DNA of 64,000 nt from Nitrospirota bacterium (GCA_016190245.1 JACPQY010000011.1:89740-153739), one strand, 5' to 3'. Shown: positions 8,596-16,943, counted from the stretch's first letter. The notes: generated by a model not told the origin, from the sequence alone. Numbers and translations are program-made.

Positions 8596-9769
8596 AGTGA
8601 CCCCTCCATCAGCAGAACCGCCGGACGACGACGAAGGACTCCGCCTCTGCCTCCGCCGCGACAGGCTACACGAGGGGAACACGGTTCAGTTGCTGAGGAA
8701 CGGATCCGAGGCGTTTCCGGCCATGCTCCGCGCCATCGAGGACGCCCGAAGAACGATCGCCCTCGAAGCCTACATGTTCAGGTCCGATCGGACGGGCACG
8801 CGGTTCGCCGACGCTCTCGCCACCAAGGCCGGGCAGGGTTTGGTGGTGGTGCTGATCTACGACGCCGTGGGGTCCCGCGGGGCAGATCCAGCCCTTTTCG
8901 ATCGGCTCCGCCACTCCGGCGTGCGCATTCTGGAGTATCACCCGATCGCGCCGTGGCGTAGAGGTTGGGGCTGGTGGCGGCGCGACCATCGCAAGCTCCT
9001 CGTGGTGGACGGCCGAGTGGGCTTCACGGGCGGCATCAACATCTGCGACGACCATCTGGACGCCGCGGAGGGTGGAGGCGGCTGGCGCGACACGCACCTC
9101 CGCGTGGAGGGACCCGCCGTGCACGACCTCCAGAAGCTTTTTCTCTCGACATGGCGGGATGAACGGGGTCCGCAGCTCGACGAGCGATCCTTCCTCCCCG
9201 CGCTCGACCCCTCCGCCGGCCGCGCGCGGGCCGGGGCGCTCGGCTCGCGCCGCTATCGCAGCCGCCGGGCCATCCGCTGGGCCTACGTCCACGCGATCAA
9301 GCACGCGCGGGGCTCGATCGCCATCTCAAACGCGTACTTCGTGCCGGACCGAGGCATCCTGCGCGCGTTGATCAATGCCGCGTGGCGCGGCGTGGCGGTC
9401 CGGATCCTGCTGACGGGAGCCTCAGACGTCCCCACCGTGCGGTACGCGGGCCGAGCCCGGTATTCCCGGCTGCTCTCCACGGGCATCCGCCTCTTCGAGT
9501 GGCAAGGGTCCATCCTCCACGCGAAAACCGCTGTCATTGACGGCATGTGGAGCTCTGTCGGCTCCTACAACATGGATCACCGGAGCGTCTTTCACAACCT
9601 CGAGCTCAATGTGACCGTTCTGGACCGCGATTTCGGGGCGGACGTGGAACGCATGTTCGAGGCCGATCTGGAAAATAGCCGCGAGATCACTGCCAAGGAG
9701 TGGAAGAAACGGCCGCCGCACATCAAGGCCCTCGAAAGCGTCCTGTACGCGTTCCGGCATTGGTTGTAG
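8588..9769 (+). CDS. Cardiolipin synthase-like phospholipase D family protein
   Basis: 393 residues with the two HKD motifs of the PLD superfamily: H-R-K-L-L-V-V-D-G-R-V-G-F-T-G-G-I-N in the first half and H-A-K-T-A-V-I-D-G-M-W-S-S-V-G-S-Y-N in the second, so a single chain holds both half-sites. It lacks N-terminal membrane helices and resembles ClsB-type cardiolipin synthases, which join phospholipid head groups. The ATG chosen overlaps the peptidase stop by 8 bp; an in-frame ATG at 8573 is possible. It is the third gene of the lemA-peptidase operon. Confidence 0.88.
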   Translation: MPEVTPPSAEPPDDDEGLRLCLRRDRLHEGNTVQLLRNGSEAFPAMLRAIEDARRTIALEAYMFRSDRTGTRFADALATKAGQGLVVVLIYDAVGSRGADPALFDRLRHSGVRILEYHPIAPWRRGWGWWRRDHRKLLVVDGRVGFTGGINICDDHLDAAEGGGGWRDTHLRVEGPAVHDLQKLFLSTWRDERGPQLDERSFLPALDPSAGRARAGALGSRRYRSRRAIRWAYVHAIKHARGSIAISNAYFVPDRGILRALINAAWRGVAVRILLTGASDVPTVRYAGRARYSRLLSTGIRLFEWQGSILHAKTAVIDGMWSSVGSYNMDHRSVFHNLELNVTVLDRDFGADVERMFEADLENSREITAKEWKKRPPHIKALESVLYAFRHWL

Positions 9770-9858
9770 AAACCTGGCGGAGGACTCAGTCGGCGCGAAG
9801 CAAGCATCTCTCCCGCGAGAGTTGGACCACCCTCAAAAGCTATTCTGGGTAGCCGCAG

Positions 9859-9927
9859 CCCCTTGCCTACGAGGGCATGGGGCCATGATAGGTTGTGGCC
9901 CAGGATGGGCCACATAGAACATGGCCT
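9859..9927. repeat. Dispersed intergenic repeat family B, copy 1
   Basis: Begins CCCCTTGCCTACGAGGGCATGGGGCC, followed by GGCCCAGGATGGGCC, and ends with an ATGGCC unit. A diverged copy lies at 14555-14626. Nested small palindromes suggest a structured non-coding element. Confidence 0.5.
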
Positions 9928-9944
9928 TCAGGCTGCGCTCCGGA

Positions 9945-10014
9945 CGCGGGCTGCCTGCCCGCCGAAGTCCGTCCGCCGTGGCGGACTGGACAGGCGGGAA
10001 GCCCGCGCCTACCA
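9945..10014. repeat. Dispersed palindromic repeat family A, copy 2
   Basis: CGCGGGCTGCCTGCCCGCC at one end, a CCGCCGTGGCGG centre, and GGCGGGAAGCCCGCGCCTACCA at the other end. It is nearly identical, in reverse orientation, to the copy at 15681-15752. Together with the family B copy it fills most of the 294-bp gap between the cardiolipin synthase and the glycoside hydrolase. Confidence 0.65.
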
Positions 10015-10063
10015 ACTACCGCCACACTGCATCCCACCTCAGCGACAGCGTCCTGCCGCCAAT

Positions 10064-11470
10064 CTACCTCACCAACAAGAATACCGGCCGCGGTCCAACC
10101 TCGATGACAGGCGGCTCGTCGCCGCCCGGGAGGCGAACCCCATCCGCACCCCTCGCCTTGAGGATCGCCTCGCGCCCCTTGATCCAGGCCGCGGGAACAC
10201 GGAACGGTTGCACGGTGGCATTCGGCCGGTAGATCGCGACGATCCTGTCTCCTCGGCGCGAGAACTCGAAGGCCGACACGTCCGGCACACCCGTCTCCAC
10301 TGTTCGATCGGCTACGTAGACGGTCCCATCGAGCACACCCACAAGCTCCTTCCACGCTTCGGAAGCGGGCTTCGGCGTCGCCGGTGGGCTCCGCACGGGA
10401 TCCGTCCCGCCGAACATGCCGAAGTACCGCTCGCACTCGAACGTCTCCAGCGAGGCGAACGTCTCGAAATCCACGCCGTGTTCGAGCAGGACCCAAGGCA
10501 CGAGCACGTCCACACCTTCCGCCGCGAGCAGCAGAGTCGCGCGAGAGAGGTAGTCCGCCTGCGTTTCCTGATCCAGTCCCGAGAACGAGCAGAATCCATA
10601 CTCCGTGGCGTAGAGCGGCAGGTCCGACGCGCCATGCCGGTCCAGAACCTCGCGGATCTCGCGGACGCGCCCCCGGTAGTCCACCTTCCGATCCTCGGGA
10701 GGCGCGACGGGCGGGTAGTCGCCATAGAGGTGGATCCCAATGCCGTCCAGCATGGAAACAAGTTCGGGTTCCGCCTCGAAGACACGATCGAGGAAATCCG
10801 TTGCCGAGATGGACAGCCCCGGCACGTTCGGGGCCGGCGCGGGCGCGCCACTGACGACGAGGGCCCCGGGGTCGGACGCGCGGATCGCCCGGACGGCCTC
10901 GGATAGAACACGCGCGTAGAGTTGCGGATCCGGGCCGGAAGACCAGAAGTAGATGACGTTGGGCTCGTTCCAGATCTCCCACACGGCCACCCTTCCCCGG
11001 TAGCGCGCCGCGACGCGCGCCACAAACGCCCCGAACTCCGCGACGTCGTCCGGCGGATAGAAGCCGTGTCCGGAAATGTCCAATGTGCGGGCGGACCGAT
11101 TCCACGGCACGCTCCCGATCAGCACCCCGAGCGGCACGACACCCTTCGCCGCGAGCAAGTCTAGCGAACGATCATACCAGTCGAAATCGTACTCCCCCGG
11201 CGAGACCTCCATCCGGCTCCATGGGAAAGACATCCGAACCAACCCCCCCGTCTCCCCCAGAACGTCCGCCTCGAACGAGCGCAACGTCCACCTTCCCTCG
11301 TCGAGCCTCCCGGCCCACCACTCGATCGAACTGTTCACGCCGAATTGCAGGCGCTTCTCCGCATCCGACCCGGCGTCACACGCGACGACTGCGAGCGCCG
11401 CGACGGCCGCAAGCCCGCGCACGACCACTCGCCCACTCTTCGACCACCTCGCTTCGCAGTGTGCGCCCAC
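10064..11470 (-). CDS. Lipoprotein TIM-barrel glycoside hydrolase (clan GH-A, GH39/GH5-like)
   Basis: 468 residues. The signal peptide ends in the lipobox A-V-V-A-C31, so the mature enzyme is lipid-anchored. The barrel carries WEIWNEP with acid/base E169 and a second catalytic Glu at E290 in YATEYGF, the two-glutamate arrangement of clan GH-A retaining hydrolases. A short beta-rich C-terminal domain (about 390-468) follows. It probably cleaves glycans at the cell surface; the substrate cannot be told from sequence. It is a single gene, flanked by repeats downstream and a palindrome upstream. Confidence 0.85.
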   Translation of the reverse strand: MGAHCEARWSKSGRVVVRGLAAVAALAVVACDAGSDAEKRLQFGVNSSIEWWAGRLDEGRWTLRSFEADVLGETGGLVRMSFPWSRMEVSPGEYDFDWYDRSLDLLAAKGVVPLGVLIGSVPWNRSARTLDISGHGFYPPDDVAEFGAFVARVAARYRGRVAVWEIWNEPNVIYFWSSGPDPQLYARVLSEAVRAIRASDPGALVVSGAPAPAPNVPGLSISATDFLDRVFEAEPELVSMLDGIGIHLYGDYPPVAPPEDRKVDYRGRVREIREVLDRHGASDLPLYATEYGFCSFSGLDQETQADYLSRATLLLAAEGVDVLVPWVLLEHGVDFETFASLETFECERYFGMFGGTDPVRSPPATPKPASEAWKELVGVLDGTVYVADRTVETGVPDVSAFEFSRRGDRIVAIYRPNATVQPFRVPAAWIKGREAILKARGADGVRLPGGDEPPVIEVGPRPVFLLVR

Positions 11471-11556
11471 GTCTCGGATTCTCTCAGGAAGCCCGGCCCC
11501 TTCTCAAGTCATGCCTCCGAGAATCACCGACGCCCCCCGCCCCCGGGCGCTGCCAT

Positions 11557-11590
11557 TACTGTACATTGGACGGCCGTCCACTGTACAGTA
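11557..11590. promoter_or_regulatory. 34-bp near-perfect palindrome
   Basis: The outer arms read TACTGTACA...TGTACAGTA around a GGACGGCCGTCC core. Sixteen of the 17 base pairs match. It lies between the glycoside hydrolase start and the toxin-antitoxin pair. There is no T run, so it is not a standard terminator. A dimeric or tetrameric operator, or a small palindromic element, is more likely. Confidence 0.55.
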
Positions 11591-11654
11591 GTGCCCGCCG
11601 GTCCGGGAGCCCCGCCGCGCTCGATCCCTGATCCGGACCACGTGCGCCCGACCC

Positions 11655-11683
11655 TTGACATTCTGGTCAAGATAAGTCATCAT
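11655..11683 (+). promoter_or_regulatory. Promoter and small inverted repeat for the toxin-antitoxin pair
   Basis: TTGACA, 17-bp spacer, CATCAT, ending 6 bp before the antitoxin ATG, so a leaderless transcript is possible. The -35 box is half of an inverted repeat TTGAC-N6-GTCAA (11655-11670), a plausible operator for autorepression by the antitoxin/toxin complex. Confidence 0.4.
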
Positions 11684-11689
11684 CAGGTC

Positions 11690-11959
11690 ATGAGCGCGTT
11701 GCGGGGCAACACGGTCCGGATTGCGGAGCTCAAGGCGAAACTGAGTGCTTACCTCAGAAACGTCCGTGGCGGGCACTCGCTCACCGTCCTGGATCGCGAG
11801 ACCCCCATCGCCCGAGTGGTCCCCTATGCCGAGGATCGTAGCCGGCTTGTCGTCCGAAAGTCCACGCTGAGCGCGAAAGAGATTCGTCTTCCCAGAGCTC
11901 CCACCCGCCGAACCAACAGCCTGAAGGTTCTCCTGGCCGACCGCGAGAACGGGAGGTGA
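11690..11959 (+). CDS. Phd/YefM-type antitoxin
   Basis: 89 residues. The N-terminal half (NTVRIAELKAKLSAYLRNVRGG) followed by TVLDRETPIARVVPY is the Phd/YefM fold: a DNA-binding N-terminus that starts with a lysine-rich helix and a strand with the PIARV motif. The C-terminal tail is basic and probably wraps the toxin. The frame is open further upstream, but this ATG gives the usual family length. Its stop overlaps the toxin GTG by 4 bp, the classic antitoxin-first arrangement. Confidence 0.85.
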   Translation: MSALRGNTVRIAELKAKLSAYLRNVRGGHSLTVLDRETPIARVVPYAEDRSRLVVRKSTLSAKEIRLPRAPTRRTNSLKVLLADRENGR

Positions 11960-12372
11960 ATGCCTATCTGGACTCCTCAGCCATTCTGAGGATCATTTTG
12001 CGGGAGCGGGGGCCGGTTTCCGATTGGGCGCGATTCGATGTGCGGGTGTGCAGCGACTTGGTCGAGGTCGAGTGCATGCGCGCGCTCGATCGGCTGCGGT
12101 TGCTGAGGGAACTGACTGAACCTGAATTGGTCGCAGCTAGAAGTGGGCTGTTGGCCTTCCTGTCTGGAACGGAAAGGGTAGGCATGACTCCTGCGGTTCT
12201 TCGGCGCGCGTCCGAGTCCTTTCCCGTCGTGATCGGGACATTGGACGCGATCCACCTCTCCACTGCGCTGGCTTGGCAGGACGCCGGCTCCGAGGAGTTG
12301 GTGATGGTGACGCACGACAAGGCACTCGCGCAGGCTGCACGCGCCCAGGGGCTTCCAGTCGCAGGCGCCTGA
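11956..12372 (+). CDS. PIN-domain ribonuclease toxin (VapC-type)
   Basis: 138 residues. Acidic residues expected for the PIN active site are present: D6 in YLDSS, E37/E39 in LVEVE, D97 in TLDAIHL and D121 in THDKAL. PIN toxins cleave RNA, usually tRNA or rRNA, using Mg2+ held by these residues. It is translated from GTG overlapping the antitoxin stop. All acidic positions are intact, so it is probably active. The 235 bp downstream hold only a short CTATGACCC-type tandem repeat near 12524-12555. Confidence 0.88.
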   Translation: MNAYLDSSAILRIILRERGPVSDWARFDVRVCSDLVEVECMRALDRLRLLRELTEPELVAARSGLLAFLSGTERVGMTPAVLRRASESFPVVIGTLDAIHLSTALAWQDAGSEELVMVTHDKALAQAARAQGLPVAGA

Positions 12373-12607
12373 GCCCCAACCCCCAGAGTCAGCACCTTGC
12401 TCCAGAGGCGCTGCGCTGCCGCGCCATCGGAGCTCCATCCGGCTCCGCCCCGCCGTGCAACGTACTACGTGGCGCCACACCGGCCCATGGATTGGCTGAA
12501 AGTCTCAAGTCCCAAGCCTGACCCCTATGACCCTACCTATGACCCTATGACCCCTGTCCTTCTCGTGCTCCGCGAGCTTGCCGAGAACTCGCCGTGAAAT
12601 CCGCCGC

Positions 12608-14485
12608 CTACACGTACACCGAGGTCAATGACTGAAGGAACGGGATCCACCGGGTGGGCGTGCCGGAGGGGAGGATTTCGATCCGGCCCTGCGACTGCCC
12701 GATCTTCTCCAACAGCAGGTTCACAGCCCACTTGGCCGTGACGTTGGTCTTCTCCATGAACACGGCCGGATGGGGCACGAAGACCATGTCGCCGATGAAG
12801 AGCAGGTTTTCGATGGGCGACTGAATGGGCGGGCGTTTCCTCTCGTCCCCCACGTGATAGGCCGTGTAGTGTCCCCACCGATTCACGTAGTACGAACGGT
12901 AGGGCGGGATGCCGGGCATCACACCCTTCAGCTCCTCGTAGCACTGCCGCGCGATTTCTTCGTTCGTGAGATGCGAGACCGACTCGGCGTTGGCGATCTG
13001 GGTCTCGATGACCGATACGTCGCGGCCCTCGAATTCCTTCATCAGCCAACGGTGAGTCCCATCCGCCATCTTCAGGGGAAAAGTCCAGTTGAGGGTGATC
13101 CCGAGGCGGTCGAAACCCGTGGCGAAGAAGTCCGGGACCGGCTCACCCTCTCCGTTCACGATCTTGTCCATCCAGAACTTCGTGCCCTCGAACCACATGT
13201 TCACAACGTACACGTGCGTGGCGTGCAGGCCCAGGATATTCTGGAAATAGGGCTGATCGCCCAGCTTCGCCAGGTTGGACCTCACCCACGATTGGGCTGC
13301 GGGCACGTCCAGCGCAACCACGACATAGTCGCCCTCGAAGCTCCGCTCCGACTTCTCCTCCGCGCTCAGTTCCTGGAGCCGGTCCGCGCGGGCGCCACAG
13401 AAGGGGCACTCGCCGTATTCGTAGTCGCCGAAGATCAACTCGCCGCAGATCGCGCAGCGCCGCACGCGCCCACCGGGGAGCGCGCCCGCCGTCACGCGCC
13501 GCACCCTTCCGCCTTCGATCTCGATGTCCGTCACCTGCGTGTTGAAATGGACCTGTCCGCCCTTGCTGCGAATCAGATCCACCATGGGTTGCAGAAACGT
13601 CTCGCCAGGCGGATTCAGGAAAAGGTTGATCTTGAGATCCTCGCTCGAGCCGCGGACGAGCTGGATCAGGTTGGCCACCGTCAGGGCCGACGTCCGATCC
13701 ACGTTGTCGAAGTACGCCATCTCCACCATGCTGTCGAAGAGCTTCCAGACGATCTCCCTGGACAGGCCCAGCTTCTGTCCGTATTCCTCAAGCGTCATCC
13801 CATCGAGGTACTCGCGCTGCTTGGGATCGGCGTACTCGAAGCTCGCCATTTTCAGGAACGCCTTGGGCAGGCGGCGCCGATCTTCCCGCCCCCCGTAGTT
13901 GATTCGCGAGGCGTAGATCCCCTGTTCCAGCCAATCGTAGGGCGCGGGCCACTTCGAGTTGGGGATGGACGAGCGGCGGCCGTCTTTGTCTAGAAACGTG
14001 TAGATGGAGAGGCTGTCCGGTAGTTCCTGGAGCTTCCAACCGTACCTCCCCATGAACTCGCGCAGGTTGTTGTAGAACCCCCAGACGGCGTGGACCCCGT
14101 GCTCGCGCACGTAGCCCTTGAAACCCGGCTCGCGTTTGTAGGGATCATCCGGAGGACCGAACTGCTTGTCGCGCCAGCTCTTCAGCTTCCCCCCGGGCGT
14201 TCCCGATTTCTCCAGGACGACGACTTTGAATCCCCTCATGGAGAGCTCGACCCCCGCCTGCAGGCCCGAGAGTCCGCCGCCGACGATCAGCACCGTTTTG
14301 CCGTTCGGCTTGAGATCGACGCGGTTGGCCGGGGCGGACGGATACATCGCATCGAGGCGCCGGTTGCGCGAGAGCGGGACCGCCGCGATGCCGCCTGCCG
14401 CCACGACTCCGGCCGCCACTCCCGCGCGCTTCAGGAAGCGCCGGCGGGTGACCGGTTTGTCCTTGGGTTCCGGTTCGTCAGGCAT
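12608..14485 (-). CDS. Tat-exported FAD-dependent oxidoreductase with internal zinc-ribbon insertion
   Basis: 625 residues. The start is set by a twin-arginine signal (TRRRFLKRAG, then a hydrophobic alanine/valine stretch) right after MPDEPEPKDKPV; the frame upstream of this Met reads through repeat family B and is not coding. The dinucleotide-binding motif is VLIVGGGLSGLQAG with EKSGTPGGK, as in phytoene-desaturase/amine-oxidase-type flavoproteins. Around residues 343-366 two C-x-x-C pairs (CAICG and CPFCG) form a rubredoxin- or zinc-ribbon-like knuckle inside the flavoprotein, which is unusual. The substrate is unknown. Downstream redox genes on the same strand suggest a periplasmic or membrane-linked electron-transfer role. 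Confidence 0.82.
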   Translation of the reverse strand: MPDEPEPKDKPVTRRRFLKRAGVAAGVVAAGGIAAVPLSRNRRLDAMYPSAPANRVDLKPNGKTVLIVGGGLSGLQAGVELSMRGFKVVVLEKSGTPGGKLKSWRDKQFGPPDDPYKREPGFKGYVREHGVHAVWGFYNNLREFMGRYGWKLQELPDSLSIYTFLDKDGRRSSIPNSKWPAPYDWLEQGIYASRINYGGREDRRRLPKAFLKMASFEYADPKQREYLDGMTLEEYGQKLGLSREIVWKLFDSMVEMAYFDNVDRTSALTVANLIQLVRGSSEDLKINLFLNPPGETFLQPMVDLIRSKGGQVHFNTQVTDIEIEGGRVRRVTAGALPGGRVRRCAICGELIFGDYEYGECPFCGARADRLQELSAEEKSERSFEGDYVVVALDVPAAQSWVRSNLAKLGDQPYFQNILGLHATHVYVVNMWFEGTKFWMDKIVNGEGEPVPDFFATGFDRLGITLNWTFPLKMADGTHRWLMKEFEGRDVSVIETQIANAESVSHLTNEEIARQCYEELKGVMPGIPPYRSYYVNRWGHYTAYHVGDERKRPPIQSPIENLLFIGDMVFVPHPAVFMEKTNVTAKWAVNLLLEKIGQSQGRIEILPSGTPTRWIPFLQSLTSVYV

Positions 14486-14554
14486 GGCAGTAGGAATCGA
14501 TTCCCATCGATCCGGGATCGGACGCATGAGAATGCCACGTGACATGCCCCGCAT

Positions 14555-14626
14555 CCCCTTGCCGAGGAGGGCATGGGGCCATGCAGTGTCGCCGCGCCCA
14601 GGATGGCGCGGCATGGACCATGGCCT
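14555..14626. repeat. Dispersed intergenic repeat family B, copy 2
   Basis: Matches the 9859-9927 copy: CCCCTTGCCGAGGAGGGCATGGGGCC, then a GCGCCCAGGATGGCGCGGCATGG palindrome and ACCATGGCC. Further hairpins (GTGGCACCAG...GGTGCCATG) follow to about 14740. They fill the 287-bp gap between the FAD oxidoreductase and the membrane protein. Confidence 0.5.
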
Positions 14627-14772
14627 GCGGGGCTTCATCTCGTGGCACCAGGCCCTGCGTGGCAAGGTGCCATGCGGATCGCAGCCCTTCTCCGCCGCGG
14701 CGGACTGCTTTCCACTCATGGCACCAGGGCTTCCTGCCCAGGTGCGTCCCTACACAGGTTTCCCAATGCACA

Positions 14773-15564
14773 CTAATACAACGGCTTCCGATCCGAGACC
14801 GTCCCCTCGGTCGAAAGCACCTCGCGTATCCGTTCGATCTCATCCGGACCGAAAAACTTCTTGTGATGTTCCGGGTAGACGATGCCTTCGCGCGTCTCGT
14901 AGTGCTTGAGCGGGCACCACGAGGACTCGATCTGTTCGAGGGCGAGTGAGAACCGGAGCATCGTGTTTTTTCCGAGCCGAAGGAGGGCGCCCTGGACGGT
15001 CCCGAGGCCGGCCCCGTAGCCGTGACCGGCCAGCATCCGCCGGGCTTCACCGAATCCGACGCGGTGCATCCCGAGGGGCAGCGAGACCATGAGGTCATAG
15101 ATGATTCGCTGGGAGAACTCCGCCACGACCCACAAGGCGAGCATGATCACGCCCGTGGGGGCCAGGAGCAGTTTTTTCCAGAGCGGGAGGCAACCGGAAA
15201 AGCCGGCCAGCGTATCGAGTTCCTTGTTCATCATCACGCACAGGCCGTTCGCATACCCACAGAACTGGCAATTGAAGCGATCCAGCAACGGGAGCATGTC
15301 GTACCGGAACCGGTCCAGGACTACGTAGTCCGCCCAGCGCAGCCGCTGAATCCCGAGCAGGGGCCGAAACAGCCACTGGTACAGGGCCACGGTGAAGGTG
15401 GAGTGGAAAAGGATAAGGGCGGGGATGCAGGTGTACATCGGGAGGCCGCCCAAGGCTGTCCGGATGAATCCGATGCGCTTGATGTGGCTGCCCGCGATGG
15501 GCCAGATCAGGCTGGCATCGAGCCTTGGCCGGGCCACGGATTGGGTCTTGGCCTGGGACGTCAT
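14773..15564 (-). CDS. Membrane protein of unknown function with a Cys cluster
   Basis: 263 residues. Two clear hydrophobic segments (about 44-66 and 137-160) suggest a membrane protein. Between them lies a cysteine-rich stretch N-C-Q-F-C-G-Y-A-N-G-L-C that could bind a metal or iron-sulfur cluster. The C-terminal third is soluble and contains W-C-P-L-K-H-Y. I do not recognise a family. Its position between the Tat-exported FAD oxidoreductase and the ferredoxin/nitroreductase pair, on the same strand, suggests a membrane subunit or partner in that redox group. Confidence 0.7.
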   Translation of the reverse strand: MTSQAKTQSVARPRLDASLIWPIAGSHIKRIGFIRTALGGLPMYTCIPALILFHSTFTVALYQWLFRPLLGIQRLRWADYVVLDRFRYDMLPLLDRFNCQFCGYANGLCVMMNKELDTLAGFSGCLPLWKKLLLAPTGVIMLALWVVAEFSQRIIYDLMVSLPLGMHRVGFGEARRMLAGHGYGAGLGTVQGALLRLGKNTMLRFSLALEQIESSWCPLKHYETREGIVYPEHHKKFFGPDEIERIREVLSTEGTVSDRKPLY

Positions 15565-15680
15565 GGTTCAGGCCGGGGGCGCAGATCGTTTTGTGGAACG
15601 AGCATCCTGCGCGAGAGTCCCGCAGGCTCAAAGCCTGCTGTGCCCCGTTCCACGGGTGCCCCTACCTCGGACTCACGTTC

Positions 15681-15752
15681 CTGGTAGCCGCGGGTTTCCC
15701 GCCTGTCCAGTCCGCCACGGCGGACGGATTTCGGCGGGCAGGCAGCCCGCGC
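15681..15752. repeat. Dispersed palindromic repeat family A, copy 3 (reversed)
   Basis: Reads CTGGTAGCCGCGGGTTTCCCGCCTG, then CCGCCACGGCGG, then GGCGGGCAGGCAGCCCGCGC: the reverse complement of the 9945-10014 copy with few changes. Intergenic. Confidence 0.65.
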
Positions 15753-15769
15753 CCTCACACCAGACCCTC

Positions 15770-16093
15770 TCAGAACCGGCGCGGCCATTGAGGCTCCCCC
15801 CGATCGAGATATCGGAAAAAACGCTTGAACTGGATGAACCGGGTCACCTTGATTGAGCCGTCCAGACAGACCGCGACGCAATCACCGCAGGACATGCAGA
15901 ACGGCCAATCCTTCACCACCTCGGCCTTCTTCCCCACCATCTCGATGGCCTTGGCGGCGCAGGCCGCCACGCAGAGCTTGCACCCCGAGCATGTCTCCGG
16001 ATCGATCGTGATCGCCCCGAGCGTCAGATCCTCCCCGAGCTTGCGGAAGCTTTCCACTCGCCGCCTGTCTTTTCGCGTCAGATGTTCAGGCAT
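15770..16093 (-). CDS. 2[4Fe-4S] ferredoxin
   Basis: 107 residues. Two complete cluster motifs are visible: C-S-G-C-K-L-C-V-A-A-C and C-M-S-C-G-D-C-V-A-V-C, which bind two 4Fe-4S clusters for low-potential electron transfer. The ATG chosen (MPEHLTRKDRRR) leaves 11 bp to the nitroreductase stop; the longer frame would run into that gene. It follows the nitroreductase on the same strand and very likely works with it. Confidence 0.9.
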   Translation of the reverse strand: MPEHLTRKDRRRVESFRKLGEDLTLGAITIDPETCSGCKLCVAACAAKAIEMVGKKAEVVKDWPFCMSCGDCVAVCLDGSIKVTRFIQFKRFFRYLDRGEPQWPRRF

Positions 16094-16104
16094 GAAGCGT
16101 GACC

Positions 16105-16863
16105 TCAAAAGACCGTCCTGAACGAACCGTCCTCGCCGTACCAATCAATGGCACGGGTCTCCCGGTCCACCTCGCCGTCAGGGATGCCGCGCGGGTACCC
16201 GACGGCGATCGAGGTGACCAGCTTGTAGGGGTACCGGATCCCGAGGCGCTTCCTCCATTTGCGGTAGTATGCGAGCGGCTTGACGAAGCTGACCCAGCAG
16301 GTCCCGAGCCCGTAGCTGTGCGCCGCCAGCACCATGTTCTGGCCGGTGATGCCGATATCGAGAACCGGGAAGCCCGGCGACCTCATGTCCGCCAGCAGCA
16401 CTATCACGGTGGGCGCCTTGTGCCAGACCCCCAGCTTCCCCTCGGCGATGAGTTTCATCGCGGTAAACGGGATCGGGTGGAAATTGTTCGGCGAGAGCCT
16501 CATGAGGAGCTTGGCCCTCCACTCCTTGTGTTCCGAGCCAGGCACCATGTAGTACGCGAAGCGGGTAAGCAACCGGCAGACCCTCACAACGTCCGCCTCC
16601 ATCTCCGCCATCATCGCCCGGTCCTGGAGAACGATGTATTTCCACGGCTGGGCGTTGCCCGCGGAGGGCGCGAACCGCCCCGCTTCCAGGACCCTCCTCA
16701 CCAGATATTCCGGGACCTGTTTCTGGAGATAGAAACGGACGCTGCGTCGGCGGCAGATGACGCTCTCGACGAGGTTGAATTCCGCGCCCGGCTCCGGGGG
16801 ATGCAGGCGGGGCTTGCCGGTCTCTTCGGCCTCTTCCGTCTCGATCGCCTCAGCCGTATCCAC
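16105..16863 (-). CDS. Nitroreductase family FMN oxidoreductase
   Basis: 252 residues. The N-terminal R-R-R-S-V-R-F-Y and A-P-S-A-G-N-A-Q-P-W-K segments are the FMN-binding parts of the nitroreductase fold, and LGTCWVSF follows near the C-terminus. It reduces nitro, quinone or other electrophilic groups with a reduced donor. Here the donor may be the ferredoxin encoded 11 bp downstream. The acidic first 25 residues precede the core and may be disordered. Confidence 0.88.
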   Translation of the reverse strand: MDTAEAIETEEAEETGKPRLHPPEPGAEFNLVESVICRRRSVRFYLQKQVPEYLVRRVLEAGRFAPSAGNAQPWKYIVLQDRAMMAEMEADVVRVCRLLTRFAYYMVPGSEHKEWRAKLLMRLSPNNFHPIPFTAMKLIAEGKLGVWHKAPTVIVLLADMRSPGFPVLDIGITGQNMVLAAHSYGLGTCWVSFVKPLAYYRKWRKRLGIRYPYKLVTSIAVGYPRGIPDGEVDRETRAIDWYGEDGSFRTVF

Positions 16864-16906
16864 GCTCTACTCTTCTTCTACTCCCCCGATCGCCCGCGGG
16901 CAACAG

Positions 16907-16943
16907 AAAGGGGGTCCGCTCCGCCTGAGCGCGACCCCCTTTT
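16907..16943 (-). terminator. Intrinsic terminator after the phasin-like gene
   Basis: Perfect 10-bp stem AAAGGGGGTC/GACCCCCTTT with an inner CGCT/AGCG extension. Read on the minus strand the stem is followed by TTTCTGTT. It lies 14 bp past the phasin-like stop and just before the nitroreductase start, so it should end phasin transcription. Confidence 0.7.

Noticed and set aside
12524..12555. Short CTATGACCC-type tandem repeat; CRISPR considered
   Set aside because: Only two to three imperfect units with no spacers. No CRISPR array or cas gene is visible in the window.
14486..14719. Longer N-terminus for the FAD oxidoreductase
   Set aside because: The extra residues are translated repeat family B, and a proper Tat signal follows the internal ATG.
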